This document shows, in pieces, positions 1-8,700 of a stretch of 64,000 bases of DNA. Below the pieces are notes generated by a model that was not told the origin of the DNA, did no database searches, and saw nothing but the letters and a program-made list of their open reading frames with translations. Numbering within the stretch: position 1 is the first letter of the stretch; each line of letters opens with the position of its first letter. Made by a program: the position numbers and the translations under genes. Source of the stretch: SVTX01 sp045538195 (GTDB lineage Bacteria > Bacillota > Clostridia > Oscillospirales > CAG-272); the NCBI GenBank assembly GCA_045538195.1, contig JAZSRA010000013.1:31167-95166 (forward strand), given 5' to 3'.

Positions 1-71
1 TAGGTTACACGCAGAGGAATATCATATATTGATTTCGTGCGTAGCATTGTTCTGATACTTAATATATCCAT
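1..71 (-). CDS. Large serine recombinase, N-terminal fragment (runs off the window)
   Basis: Only the first 23 codons are present, starting at an ATG (71..69) with an AAAGGA ribosome binding site upstream. The peptide includes RTKSIYDIPLRVT, which matches what I recall of the segment just before the catalytic YARVST motif in serine recombinases of clostridial integrative elements. The catalytic serine and everything after it lie outside the window. Family assignment rests on this short segment and on the mobilization genes next to it. Such enzymes excise and integrate the element at short core sites, so this would be the element's integrase. Confidence 0.6.
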   Translation of the reverse strand, partial: MDILSIRTMLRTKSIYDIPLRVT

Positions 72-233
72 ACTGTTATCCTTTCTATAAAGTTCGTTTT
101 ATCATCATCTATCGACTTCATTATACCACAACCGACCTCATATTGCAATAGAAAAGTCGAAATTCGCCAAAAGATTTTTTTGGCGGTGCTATGTATCGGA
201 AGCACCTTTCGGTAGCTTCCGAGGTGAGTACGC

Positions 234-413
234 TCACCTTGCATCCCTTTCGGGAGATCGTTTCGATTTTCTAATGGCAATCAGTTCGGTCATTTTCTTA
301 TATTCCTTTTCGGAAATTGTGCCGTGTTCAAAGAGATAACGGTTGAAATAATTCAACCATATATCTTCTGCCATACGCTTCTCGCGTTCTTCATTGGTTA
401 AAACTTTCCCCAT
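234..413 (-). CDS. Small SHOCT-like protein of mobile elements (59 aa)
   Basis: A 59-residue ORF starts at ATG 413..411, with GAGG seven bases upstream, and ends in TGA at 236..234. The sequence is charged, and its middle reads YLFEHGTISEKEYKKM, a pattern like the SHOCT short C-terminal motif (an aliphatic residue, G-x-I, then E-E/Y). Small proteins of this kind often sit beside serine recombinases in clostridial integrative elements. The function is unknown. It is co-oriented with the recombinase and lies 162 bases upstream of it. Confidence 0.5.
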   Translation of the reverse strand: MGKVLTNEEREKRMAEDIWLNYFNRYLFEHGTISEKEYKKMTELIAIRKSKRSPERDAR

Positions 414-516
414 TCAATTACCTCGTTCTTTCAAAATTTTTCAAATATATTTTCCTCCTTCCGAGAGAAAAATATACCAATGGAATGGGCGCACCGTTTC
501 GGTACGCCCTGTGTGC

Positions 517-2658
517 TTACATACTTTGTTCCCATTCATGCTTCTTACGCTCCTTTCTGCTGATGGGCATCGTGGTGCAATCCTGCGGCTGACGGTAGCT
601 CTCAATACTTGCAAGGCTACCGACAAGGTCAAGGACATTGGTCGCGACGGCAAGGAACTGATTGTTTGCCATTCGCGTCAGCGCGAGGGCGGCAGATTCA
701 TTGCCTGCGTGTGCCGAGCGATTGAGATATTCAAGAGCCTTTTCTATATCGAACAGATCCGCTTCGAAGAGATAGATCTGCGCCAAGCGGTAGTCGGCGT
801 ACATATTTCCGCGTGCCGACGCGATTTCCAAATGCTCAATGGCTTTGGCGATATCCTTTTTCACAACCTTGCCCTCCATATAATATTTGCCGAGCGTATA
901 GGCGGCAAACTCGCTACCGCTACGCTCGGCTTTGAATAGATGGTCGAAGCCTTCGTTACGAAATTCTCCGAACAGATCGCTCTCAACATAGAGCTTTCCG
1001 AGGAGAGCGTCGGCGTATTTATTGCCGTTGCCCACCGACCTCGACAACCATTTTTGTGCTTCGTATCCGTCCTCTCGGTAGATGATCCCATAATAAAACA
1101 TCTTGCCCATACGGTACTGCGCCACGCTGTGACCTGCCTTGGCTGTTTTTTCAAGATAATAATCGCCGATACTTTCGTTATAGAATCGGTTCTTCTTATC
1201 CAAATACAGACGGGCGAGGCGGTACATCGCATAGACGTTTCCGTTACGTGCTTCCGCTTGAAGCTGATACAGAGGATTATCCGCATCCATATCTTCCTCG
1301 TCGAATGGCATATCGTCATAGAGATTTCGCTCGTCAGCGAAGAAGGAATTTATCTCATCAAGAGACAGATCACTACGCTTAACAACGCGCTTGCCAATCC
1401 CGTACCCGCTATCAAGCCCATGATCCACTTCTTCATCTCGGAAATCATATCCGAGAAAGCTTCCATCCGATTGTCCGTTTCTGTGTTCAGCCGAGAGAAA
1501 AATTGCTCTCGTGTCTTCCCATCCTGTGAGAGAATTTCTTTGTTCTCCCTCAGAAGATCCTGCACTTTCGGTACGATACTGTTCGCCGAGCTCTTGACGT
1601 CGCGGCTCAGATTGCCCGACCATTCCTTGATGCTTTCCCACATCAGATCCCAATCCTTCTGTGTCAGAACCCTCGATTCCAAGTCCGCAAACTTCTCGAA
1701 CAGCTCCGGCTGAAAGTCCGTCGTCGCTCTCATAAATTCGAGAAGCGCCTTGAGATCTTCCTTCGGGATTGCGTACACGATCGGCTGATAAGGTGTCTCC
1801 GTCACCGTCTGCATCGCCTGTGCCGTGTTCTGCTTCAGCTTCGAAAGAGCCGAAGGAGTTGATTGTTTGTTGTCTGATTGCAAATTCATACTGCATATTC
1901 TCCTTTAGAAATTTTGATTCGTGGAGCTTGTTATCCCTCACCTTCATACCGTTTGGGCAGGTGTAGGTGATATATTTTCGGCTATCCGTCCACGTGACCG
2001 AATAGCCCTCGGACTCCATAATTGATATGAAATCCTCTTTGGATGCCGCCCGCGTCATCGCATTTTCAATGGTGCAGATGGCTTTGAATTTCCAACTGTC
2101 ACCCTTGAGTGCGGCGCGATATTCTCTTGTCGAGATTGATCTGCCATCAAAGGTCTGCTTGAATTCGGGGAGCACGGAGAGCGCGTGCTCCTCGCATAAG
2201 CGGTCGCTGATACGTCGCATCTTTTCAATCGTATATGGGCCGTAATCGAGCTTCATTCCGCTTGCGAAGCTAACGCTGTTGATGACAAAATGATTGTGGA
2301 CTCTCTGCCGACCGTCATCGTCGTGAGCGTCAAGATGTGTGCCGACAAGCACCTCAAAGCCGGGAAACATTTCCTCGGCAAGCCTCAATCCGATCTTGTG
2401 TGCCGTGTCGTAATCGTCGATCTCTCCGGGCGCGAAGGACTGCTCGTAATGATAATAATACACGCCGCTTCGCTTGCCGTAGAGATTTTTGGTCGCCATA
2501 AATTCATCGTAGGCGGCTTGCCCCAAGCAATTTATCCCCGACAGATACCGGTGTCCGTTCTCGTCAAGTGTCTTTGCGTCTTGGGAAACGTAACGGATGA
2601 CCGCTCTCATCGCGCTCTGATTTTGCTTCTTCGCTTTGATATAATTACACGTCGCCAT
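517..2658 (-). CDS. MOBP-like relaxase with C-terminal Sel1 repeats
   Basis: Relaxases nick oriT and carry the transferred strand through conjugation. The first 165 residues form a Relaxase/Mobilisation-nuclease domain with the metal-binding triad H108-x-D110 and H121-x-H123 (HLD...HNH). Residues about 257-437 are a low-complexity linker rich in Gly, Glu, Ser and Arg, which coincides exactly with another gene read in a different frame (1350-1889). Residues about 460-680 hold several Sel1/TPR-like helical repeats (YRLARLYLDK, YRMGKMFYYG, YTLGKYYMEG, YRLAQIYLFE). Sel1 repeats are protein-protein interaction units and are unusual on a relaxase. The start overlaps the end of the mobC gene by 14 bases, which suggests coupled translation. 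A catalytic Tyr or equivalent near the N-terminus (Y6 or Y23) is plausible but not proven. Confidence 0.88.
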   Translation of the reverse strand: MATCNYIKAKKQNQSAMRAVIRYVSQDAKTLDENGHRYLSGINCLGQAAYDEFMATKNLYGKRSGVYYYHYEQSFAPGEIDDYDTAHKIGLRLAEEMFPGFEVLVGTHLDAHDDDGRQRVHNHFVINSVSFASGMKLDYGPYTIEKMRRISDRLCEEHALSVLPEFKQTFDGRSISTREYRAALKGDSWKFKAICTIENAMTRAASKEDFISIMESEGYSVTWTDSRKYITYTCPNGMKVRDNKLHESKFLKENMQYEFAIRQQTINSFGSFEAEAEHGTGDADGDGDTLSADRVRNPEGRSQGASRIYESDDGLSAGAVREVCGLGIEGSDTEGLGSDVGKHQGMVGQSEPRRQELGEQYRTESAGSSEGEQRNSLTGWEDTRAIFLSAEHRNGQSDGSFLGYDFRDEEVDHGLDSGYGIGKRVVKRSDLSLDEINSFFADERNLYDDMPFDEEDMDADNPLYQLQAEARNGNVYAMYRLARLYLDKKNRFYNESIGDYYLEKTAKAGHSVAQYRMGKMFYYGIIYREDGYEAQKWLSRSVGNGNKYADALLGKLYVESDLFGEFRNEGFDHLFKAERSGSEFAAYTLGKYYMEGKVVKKDIAKAIEHLEIASARGNMYADYRLAQIYLFEADLFDIEKALEYLNRSAHAGNESAALALTRMANNQFLAVATNVLDLVGSLASIESYRQPQDCTTMPISRKERKKHEWEQSM
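1350..1889 (-). CDS. Overprinted membrane-anchored protein nested inside the relaxase gene (MobB-like position)
   Basis: A 179-residue ORF lies wholly inside the relaxase gene, shifted by one base. It begins at ATG 1889..1887 with AAAGGAG ten bases upstream, and that site is built from the relaxase Leu-Lys-Glu codons. The protein looks real: a Gln/Thr-rich N-terminus, an amphipathic helical region (residues about 45-145, with regular acidic and basic residues) and a C-terminal hydrophobic helix (WIMGLIAGTGLASALLSVVI). The relaxase frame is low-complexity over the same span, as expected where the second frame is the constrained one. In plasmid RSF1010, mobB is likewise nested in mobA in another frame and encodes a membrane-associated mobilization helper. 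The positional analogy is clear, but homology is not shown. Confidence 0.72.
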   Translation of the reverse strand: MNLQSDNKQSTPSALSKLKQNTAQAMQTVTETPYQPIVYAIPKEDLKALLEFMRATTDFQPELFEKFADLESRVLTQKDWDLMWESIKEWSGNLSRDVKSSANSIVPKVQDLLRENKEILSQDGKTREQFFSRLNTETDNRMEAFSDMISEMKKWIMGLIAGTGLASALLSVVICLLMR

Positions 2659-2995
2659 CGTCGATTACCTCATCGCTCTGTGCGATATTTCCGCTTGCAA
2701 CCGTGCCGTCGAGCGCATCGTACAGACCGTTTATCGCGGCGTAATTTCTCTCCAAAGCATTCGTTGCCTCGGTCAAATTTATGGTTGTGACGCGACCTTG
2801 GTGGGCGAGCATCGTGAGCTGATTGACGTTTCTGCCGATGCCTTTCAACTCAAAAAGCGTCGGCTTCAGCTCCTCGACCTGATAGATCGTCCTGCCAAGT
2901 GCCGCGCTCAAAAGATATTCTCTTTGAGATAAACCTGTCTTTGCGACGAGCTTTTTTATCTTTTTCTGCTCGGACTCGCTTACCCAAAAGGACAT
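2645..2995 (-). CDS. MobC-like relaxosome accessory protein
   Basis: This 116-residue protein has the look of MobC/ribbon-helix-helix relaxosome proteins: an N-terminal beta-strand region (SFWVSESEQKKIKKLV), then SQREYLLSAALG, and the motif LFELKGIGRNVNQLTMLAHQG, which resembles the GxNxNQ box of the MobC family. Such proteins bind oriT and help the relaxase. Translation may start further upstream: the frame is open to 3055 and reads ENQGNKSNSGGRVRDKK before the first ATG, but contains no ATG, GTG or TTG there. An AUA codon at 3049..3047 lies eight bases after a GAGGT ribosome binding site (3058-3062). The gene overlaps the relaxase start by 14 bases. Confidence 0.75.
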   Translation of the reverse strand: MSFWVSESEQKKIKKLVAKTGLSQREYLLSAALGRTIYQVEELKPTLFELKGIGRNVNQLTMLAHQGRVTTINLTEATNALERNYAAINGLYDALDGTVASGNIAQSDEVIDDGDV

Positions 2996-3049
2996 CTTTT
3001 TATCTCTGACACGACCGCCGGAATTAGATTTATTGCCTTGATTTTCTAT

Positions 3050-3537
3050 GATGTTTTACCTCACATTCTTTAAGATTTGCGCTGTGCTGAAGTGGGGGCT
3101 TGGGGGCTTCGCCCCCGACAAGCGTGGGGTTGGGGATGCGCCGCCTTTGGCGGTGGGAACCCAAACCCTCTGCTTGCCCCGCTTCAGCGGGAGTTCTACT
3201 GCGGCACTCATCGCTTATCAAACAGCGGACAGCGAAGAATTTCTACGCGGTAGCTCTGCTTACATTTACGCTTACAATGCAAACACTTTTTGTTATAGGC
3301 AACGTGTCCCGAAGGCTTTCGGAAGAATTGCCACTCATCAACTTTTTCCTTTATATCGGTGCATCTCCTTTCTTAAAAAATACAGACAGGGGTATAATGA
3401 AAAAGGCGTAACATCCGATACGCTGCGAGGTCGTGAAGTCACCTTTGCTTCAAACCTCAGCTTGACCTCGCGCGAACTTGCTGACGCAAGTCCCGAAAAT
3501 CTGTGCATCCTTCTGTTACGCCATAACGCCATTTTCA
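3050..3537. other. Intergenic region upstream of mobC-relaxase; possible oriT region
   Basis: No convincing gene is seen in these 488 bases; the open frames here have no ribosome binding site and unlikely composition. The region has several hairpins, including GGGGGC-TTC-GCCCCC at 3102-3116 and CCGCC-TTT-GGCGG near 3141-3153. Because oriT normally lies next to the relaxosome genes, this is the first place to look for it. I cannot identify a nic site. The right part may hold the promoter of the mob operon. Confidence 0.35.
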
Positions 3538-5328
3538 TCATATACCCATAACTTTTTCCACCATATCCTTCCGCAGAAGAAGGACTCGCTTGGTCTTGCT
3601 CCCGAACCTCAACGTGCGTGTGTTCTCACCCGTGTCGGTATTAATAAAGCTCTCGTCCGCAAGAGCCTTGCCAAGTGCCTTGGTGGAGATGGTGAAGCCT
3701 TCGCCTTGGTCGTCACAGAATTTCTTGACGGCTCTCTGTGTTGACTCAAAGAAAAGATAATAATATTGCTCGTCCTCATATCCGAGACAGCCCGAAGGAA
3801 GGAGTCCGTCACAATCACTCGCAGGGACAACGCAGACCTGTCCGCAATCCAGCATCGCCAAGAATTTGCGGATGAAGATGTGGGTAGGTCTGTCTTGTTC
3901 AACTGCCTTGGATTGGTTGGCAGCGTGAGCGAGCATGATCGAGCTGAAGCGCGGGGCGATCTCGTCAACATCCTTCTGCATCAGCACACCCGAATGAAGC
4001 ATAAAGTCCATCGCGTAATTGAAGCCAAGCTGAAGGCAAGCCAAGGTGTCGGGGATTCGGTCATGGAACTTGACCTTGTTCTCTCGCAGGGTTGCTCTCC
4101 AACAAGCTCGCTCGTTCTGATATTCCTCTGCGAGTATTTCAAGGAATCTTGCGTAGCGATCATCGTCACACAGAAAGGTCTTCTTCATCCATTCGGTGTA
4201 GGCGTACATCATATGGGTGAGCTGACCTTTGGCGGCTCTCTCTTGAAGCTCTGTGAGGTGAGGCAGATCGATCTGACCGGGCTTCATCTCAATACAGAAC
4301 AGACGAGCCGTGCCGCTCTCTCCGATGTCGGGAGCGAACTCTGCCGTCACGATAACGTTGCCCTGCGGAGGACGAGCCTCGCGTAATGTGATCTCGGGAG
4401 TCAAACGGTTGCGGGCGGCTCTGTCACCGTAACCTCTTGCCACCGTCTGCATAATAGCTTTCATATTCTCGCTCTCCTTCCTGCCCGTGGGATGGTAGTC
4501 ATCCACGCAGGTCAGCACGTCCTTGAGGGAGAAGGCGCTGTGCGTGATGCTGTTGGCAGTGTCACGGAAGCTCATCGGGAGGTCGGTTGCCGAGAAACTG
4601 CCGAAGAAGGAGGTCATCAGCGCGGCGACCGTGCTTTTCATACTGCCCGTTCTACCGAGCAGGGTGAGAATGAATTTCGGCTCGTGTCCGATCTGACGGA
4701 GAAACTCATTCAGCGGAGAGAGGAACACAAGCGCGAGGCAAGGATAGGTGATCTCCATCGGGATAAGGTCGAGACGGAAGAACCCTGCAAGCTCTGCGTA
4801 ATCGAAATCCTTGACATCGGCATCAAGGAAGTACCGCTTCTGCTTTCCTTGAAGCTGAACGTCGTAAGCTCCGACGCCGGGCATCAGATATTCCCATCTG
4901 CCGTCCACCTGCTTCCACCCAGTAAAGGTGAAGATGGATTTCTTTGTGGCAAACCTTGCCGTGCTTTTCATTGCGTGGCGCACGTGCTTTTCCACCTGCG
5001 GGATGATCTCAAGATCGAGGGAGGCATCGAGATGGTTGTGAAGCCAATCCATCTTTTCAAGCTCTGTGGCATCGATCTCGAATTCGGGGAGAGGACGACC
5101 GTATTCGTCCACACCTCCGATGCGGTATTTGCGTGTCAGCTCCGTGCCATCGTCGATGGTCAGCTCGCTGACGATCTTGGGTGCAAAGTTGCAAAGTCTT
5201 ACGTAGAAATTACCTTGCTTCGTGATATGCACCTTGCAAAGACATCCGTTCACCTCTTCATAAGGCGATGAATAGACGTCTTGAGTGTCCGACAACGCGG
5301 ACGGGGTTTTGTTAGTTGATTCGCTCAT
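3538..5328 (-). CDS. DUF927-like P-loop ATPase/helicase-related protein
   Basis: This 596-residue cytoplasmic protein has a Walker A motif GRTGSMKST (residues 225-233, K231) and an acidic Walker B-like stretch VLTCVDDYHP (D276, D277), followed by a probable Arg-rich sensor segment (GDRAARNRL). The layout, with about 200 residues preceding the ATPase core and a C-terminal winged-helix-like tail, resembles the DUF927/superfamily-3-like helicase domains found in mobile-element replication and primase proteins. A role in element replication or DNA processing is inferred. The start ATG has a nearby GGAGA site. It is transcribed away from the polymerase-like gene across a shared 384-bp control region, and an intrinsic terminator lies in its leader. 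Confidence 0.65.
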   Translation of the reverse strand: MSESTNKTPSALSDTQDVYSSPYEEVNGCLCKVHITKQGNFYVRLCNFAPKIVSELTIDDGTELTRKYRIGGVDEYGRPLPEFEIDATELEKMDWLHNHLDASLDLEIIPQVEKHVRHAMKSTARFATKKSIFTFTGWKQVDGRWEYLMPGVGAYDVQLQGKQKRYFLDADVKDFDYAELAGFFRLDLIPMEITYPCLALVFLSPLNEFLRQIGHEPKFILTLLGRTGSMKSTVAALMTSFFGSFSATDLPMSFRDTANSITHSAFSLKDVLTCVDDYHPTGRKESENMKAIMQTVARGYGDRAARNRLTPEITLREARPPQGNVIVTAEFAPDIGESGTARLFCIEMKPGQIDLPHLTELQERAAKGQLTHMMYAYTEWMKKTFLCDDDRYARFLEILAEEYQNERACWRATLRENKVKFHDRIPDTLACLQLGFNYAMDFMLHSGVLMQKDVDEIAPRFSSIMLAHAANQSKAVEQDRPTHIFIRKFLAMLDCGQVCVVPASDCDGLLPSGCLGYEDEQYYYLFFESTQRAVKKFCDDQGEGFTISTKALGKALADESFINTDTGENTRTLRFGSKTKRVLLLRKDMVEKVMGI

Positions 5329-5373
5329 TGGAATCTCCTTTCTGCCTTATGGCGTAAAATTATTTGCAAACAG

Positions 5374-5403
5374 AAAAAGCCCTCCGAACCAAGTCGGAGA
5401 GCT
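5374..5403 (-). terminator. Attenuator-like intrinsic terminator ahead of the DUF927-like gene
   Basis: Read on the minus strand, AGCTCTCCGA-CTTGGT-TCGGAGGGCT is followed by TTTTTC, a standard rho-independent terminator. It lies only 45 bases before the start codon of the gene it precedes, so it would act as an attenuator, or would terminate a short leader RNA starting near 5510. Confidence 0.65.
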
Positions 5404-5425
5404 GATCTGTGATTGCCGATTGTGA

Positions 5426-5451
5426 GATTATGGGAGTAGTATTCATTTTAC
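5426..5451 (+). repeat. 26-bp direct repeat, copy 1
   Basis: This perfect 26-base copy, with core GATTATGGGAGTAGTATTCA, is repeated in the same orientation at 5618-5643, 192 bp away. The first copy lies on the ATPase-gene side of the divergent region. Confidence 0.9.
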
Positions 5452-5617
5452 CACTCGCTATATTTCCACGTTAGATGTCACGCAAAAGAGGGCGTAGATA
5501 GGGCGTATTTTGCCCGTATTATAAGGGTTTTCTTTGGCTTCTAAGGCTCGAAAAAACCTTCCGAGGGTAAACGTACCACCCACCCGAATAACGCTGAAAA
5601 GGGCGTACATCGGGCAG

Positions 5618-5643
5618 GATTATGGGAGTAGTATTCATTTTAC
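5618..5643 (+). repeat. 26-bp direct repeat, copy 2
   Basis: This is the second perfect copy of the repeat. It ends nine bases before the -35 element of the polymerase-like gene, a position suited to an operator or an iteron. Confidence 0.9.
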
Positions 5644-5651
5644 TGTGCCTA

Positions 5652-5680
5652 TTGAAATGTTCACAAAAATATGGTATAAT
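5652..5680 (+). promoter_or_regulatory. Sigma-70-type promoter for the polymerase-like gene
   Basis: TTGAAA (5652-5657), a 17-base spacer and TATAAT (5675-5680). Transcription would begin near 5687, leaving a leader of about 25 bases that carries an AGGAGG site. Confidence 0.8.
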
Positions 5681-5712
5681 GATAACAAGAACCACGAACA
5701 GGAGGCGAAACA

Positions 5713-8700
5713 ATGTCCCACATACGTTATAAGATCCATACCATATCCGCGCAGGCATTGATCGCCTACGCAAAAAGCTATAACGCTGATCCCGACCGCT
5801 ATCATTATCATTTGAACAAGCGGGAGACCGAAAGCGTCATTGTACGGCAGGGAGAGACCTACCAAGAGGACAACGCCATCTTCTTCCAAGCTATGTGCGC
5901 CGTCAAGGGTGATGATTATAAACACTCTGATTTTTCTACCGTCCTCGATGACCTTTCCGACGTTATCTTCTACGTTGACTTCAAGGGCATCTTTGACCGA
6001 AGCGACAGCAACCCGAGAATTGCTACAAGGCAGAAGAAGGCGGAGAGTATGTTCCGTCCCGAAGGTATCTTCCTTGACTTCGGTAACGGTGAGGAACAAT
6101 ATTTTGCTTTTGAACGTTCCGCAAGTATGAGTCGTAACGCTCGACTTGCATTTATCCGTGCGGATGTGTACGGCAAGGTTCACTCACGAATGACTCTTGA
6201 TATGCAGATCGGTGATTGTCAGCTTTCCAAGCTCTACGCCTATAACGGTCTGATGTTTTCAAGCGGAACGAGAATTGAAGCACCGAACCTTTGGAAGAAT
6301 CACAGCATAGTTGTTATTGACAACCCGAAGGAAGTGGTCAGAGGGGTGAACGTCATTACCGTTGAGGATGTCACGGGCGAAGGCAACCTTCGCAAATATG
6401 AGCGCGTTGAAACCAAGACCGATATCAAGGTCACGCTGTTTGACGGAGAAGGTCTTATCTCCAAGGAGTTTTCGGAGCAGATCGACCAAGATCTTTCAAA
6501 GCATCACGAGCACCATTCCTTCCAAATTCGTATGCCCTATATCAAGGGTATGGTTCACGAGGTGGACTTCCGAAAGATGCTTTTGGGTGTTGGCATTACG
6601 ATGATCAAGGATATTTGGGGCAATCCCCATCCTGTCAGAGAGGTCAATCTGATACTGACCAAGAGCCAATTGAAGGGCTTTGGATGGCTTGAAGAAAGCG
6701 GATACCATTGGTATAAATATATCCGTGTCTGCGAGAACTACCGCCACGCACTCTACGTGACGGGAATCAGTAAGTCTGAACCCGAGGAAGTGACCGAGTT
6801 GAATTATCAGTTCCTTAATACCGTTTCAATGAAAGCCGAGCTGTTCCGTCCCGATAATCTGCCTCTCGGTTGGGAGCATAGCCCCGACGAGGAAGAACGC
6901 AATTGGCTGACCAAGGCGACCGAGCAGAGGTATTATGACCTCGTTGCCGACGAAGACTACCGTCGTGAGATGTTCCGTGAACGTGAGGATTATTGGTTCG
7001 CCACAAAGAAGAAAAAAGAAAGCAAGCTCGCAGACCTGCTTTACGTAAACCCCTTGTTTATAAACGAATCCTATTATGAGAACGAGCTTGACGCTCTTGC
7101 GGAAAAGGTCCTGAAGAATTATGCCGTGGGTAAGCTCTTGATTGCCGGTGATAACCGTTTCCTCTCGGCTGATCTTATCTCTTTTCTGTATTATCTTGTT
7201 CAGCCCTATGCAAACGTAAGCGAGAAGGCATACCGCTTGCAGATGTCGCTCTATCGGGAAATGCTAAAGGACTCGGAGATCTACGCACCGGGTGCCGTCT
7301 ATGATACCCAAGACCGTTATACCTTGCTTCGCAATCCCCATATTGCACGTAACGAGGAGGTCTTGGCAGTACCTGCAGAGGAAACGGAGCATAACCTCCG
7401 CGACATATACCTATCTCACTTGACCGACGTTGTAATGGTATCTCCCACGGCACTCATAGCCGAACGCCTTGGCGGTGCGGACTACGACGGCGATATGATA
7501 AAGACCATAGCCGAGCCGATTCTGAACGATTGCGTTATGCAGAACTATGCAGGGGCAGACTATGCTATCAGCCATCAGACCTCGCTCCCGCTTTTGCAGA
7601 TACCCTCTGCCGATCCGCTGATACACAACGCAAACGATTGGCACGCACGCTTTGAGGCTATCCGCAATACCTTTTCTTCCCGTGTCGGTCAGATCTCCAA
7701 TGCGGCACTTGACCGCAGTATTATTGCCTACGACGAGAATATCGACTCCGAGACCAAGGAGAAATGCAGACAAGAGACGGAAACGCTTGCCATCCTTACT
7801 GGACTTGAGATCGACTCCGCAAAAAGCGGTATCAAGCCCGATCTGTCTGAATATCTCAGCAAAAAGAAGATAAAGCGCAGCAGTTTTCTGAAATATAAGT
7901 CCATTCTTGAAAGCTCCGAGGAGCGCCGTCCGTGGTATGAGCCTACCTTTGACGAGCAGTTCAAGGAATATTTCGGCTCTACCGATTGGCAGGGTGTCAG
8001 TTCCAATTTGGAGAAGCTGCCGTATTACGCGCAGATGCTCAAAAAGAACACTACCAAGGCAAAGCGCAAGCCTGCCAAAGCATCCGAACTTTTCACCTTT
8101 GCCACCGAGCAGGGGTGGGAGAAGAAGCTTGATCCCGATATCCTTGAACGTATCACGATACTTGTGAGAACATATGAGAGCTGTCTGAAGCGCATCCGCG
8201 CAAGCCAGCACCTCCCGAACGCCAAGGCGAAGAAAAAAGGCATTAACCGCGTCCTGTTTATGCGTGACGAGGAAAACACCTACGATGCCGATGAGCTTTA
8301 CGCTCTGTTTGTCAATCTCCCTGCTGACCGTGTGAGCGAGATCCGACGTGCGATACGTGAGGGAAAGTGGCACTTTATGACCGAAGATCAGAGAACTTTG
8401 TTCCTCTGCAAGTATCTGCCCGAGGATGAATTTACCGAGTATTACGATCTGTTCTCGGATTTCCGTTGCGGCGGTTACCGCTTGCTCGGAGATCTGATTA
8501 TGGATACCGACAACGATAACATTCAGCAGAACCGCGCAAGGCTGCATTATGAGGGCGATTCTCCCGAAATGACGGCTCTGCTCAAAGCCTATACGGATAA
8601 GTTATCCGGCACAAACTACCGTGAGGCGGTTGCCAAAAAGTGCTTGGAGCTTGTCAAGGGCATCTGCAAGCCCGCCACGGCGGTCAAGTATGTGGTGGCT

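Larger units (their letters stand above)
5329..5712. promoter_or_regulatory. Divergent control region between the ATPase and polymerase-like genes
   Basis: These 384 bases separate two divergent genes and are densely organised. They hold a 26-bp perfect direct repeat (5426-5451 and 5618-5643), three copies of GGGCGTA (near 5490, 5500 and 5601) with a GGGC...GCCC hairpin, a minus-strand intrinsic terminator (5374-5403) within the leader of the leftward gene, and a consensus promoter for the rightward gene. A TATAAT on the minus strand (5518-5523) could start the leftward leader, but its -35 is poor. The layout fits a regulated divergent operator, a replication origin, or both. Confidence 0.6.

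Noticed and set aside
59..280. 73-residue minus-strand ORF at the left edge
   Set aside because: It overlaps the start of the recombinase and the better-supported 59-residue ORF, and has no ribosome binding site.
861..1319. Another minus-strand ORF inside the relaxase gene
   Set aside because: It lacks a ribosome binding site and its composition is unlike a real protein (Arg/Ile/Ser clusters), and it overlaps the conserved Sel1 part. Only 1350-1889 meets both tests.
394..1713. Long plus-strand ORFs opposite the relaxase
   Set aside because: They are antisense shadows: no ribosome binding site, and the minus strand has clear relaxase and Sel1 motifs.
3048..3551. Plus-strand ORFs of 167 and 103 residues near mobC
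   Set aside because: They are Leu/Arg-rich translations of hairpin sequence without ribosome binding sites.
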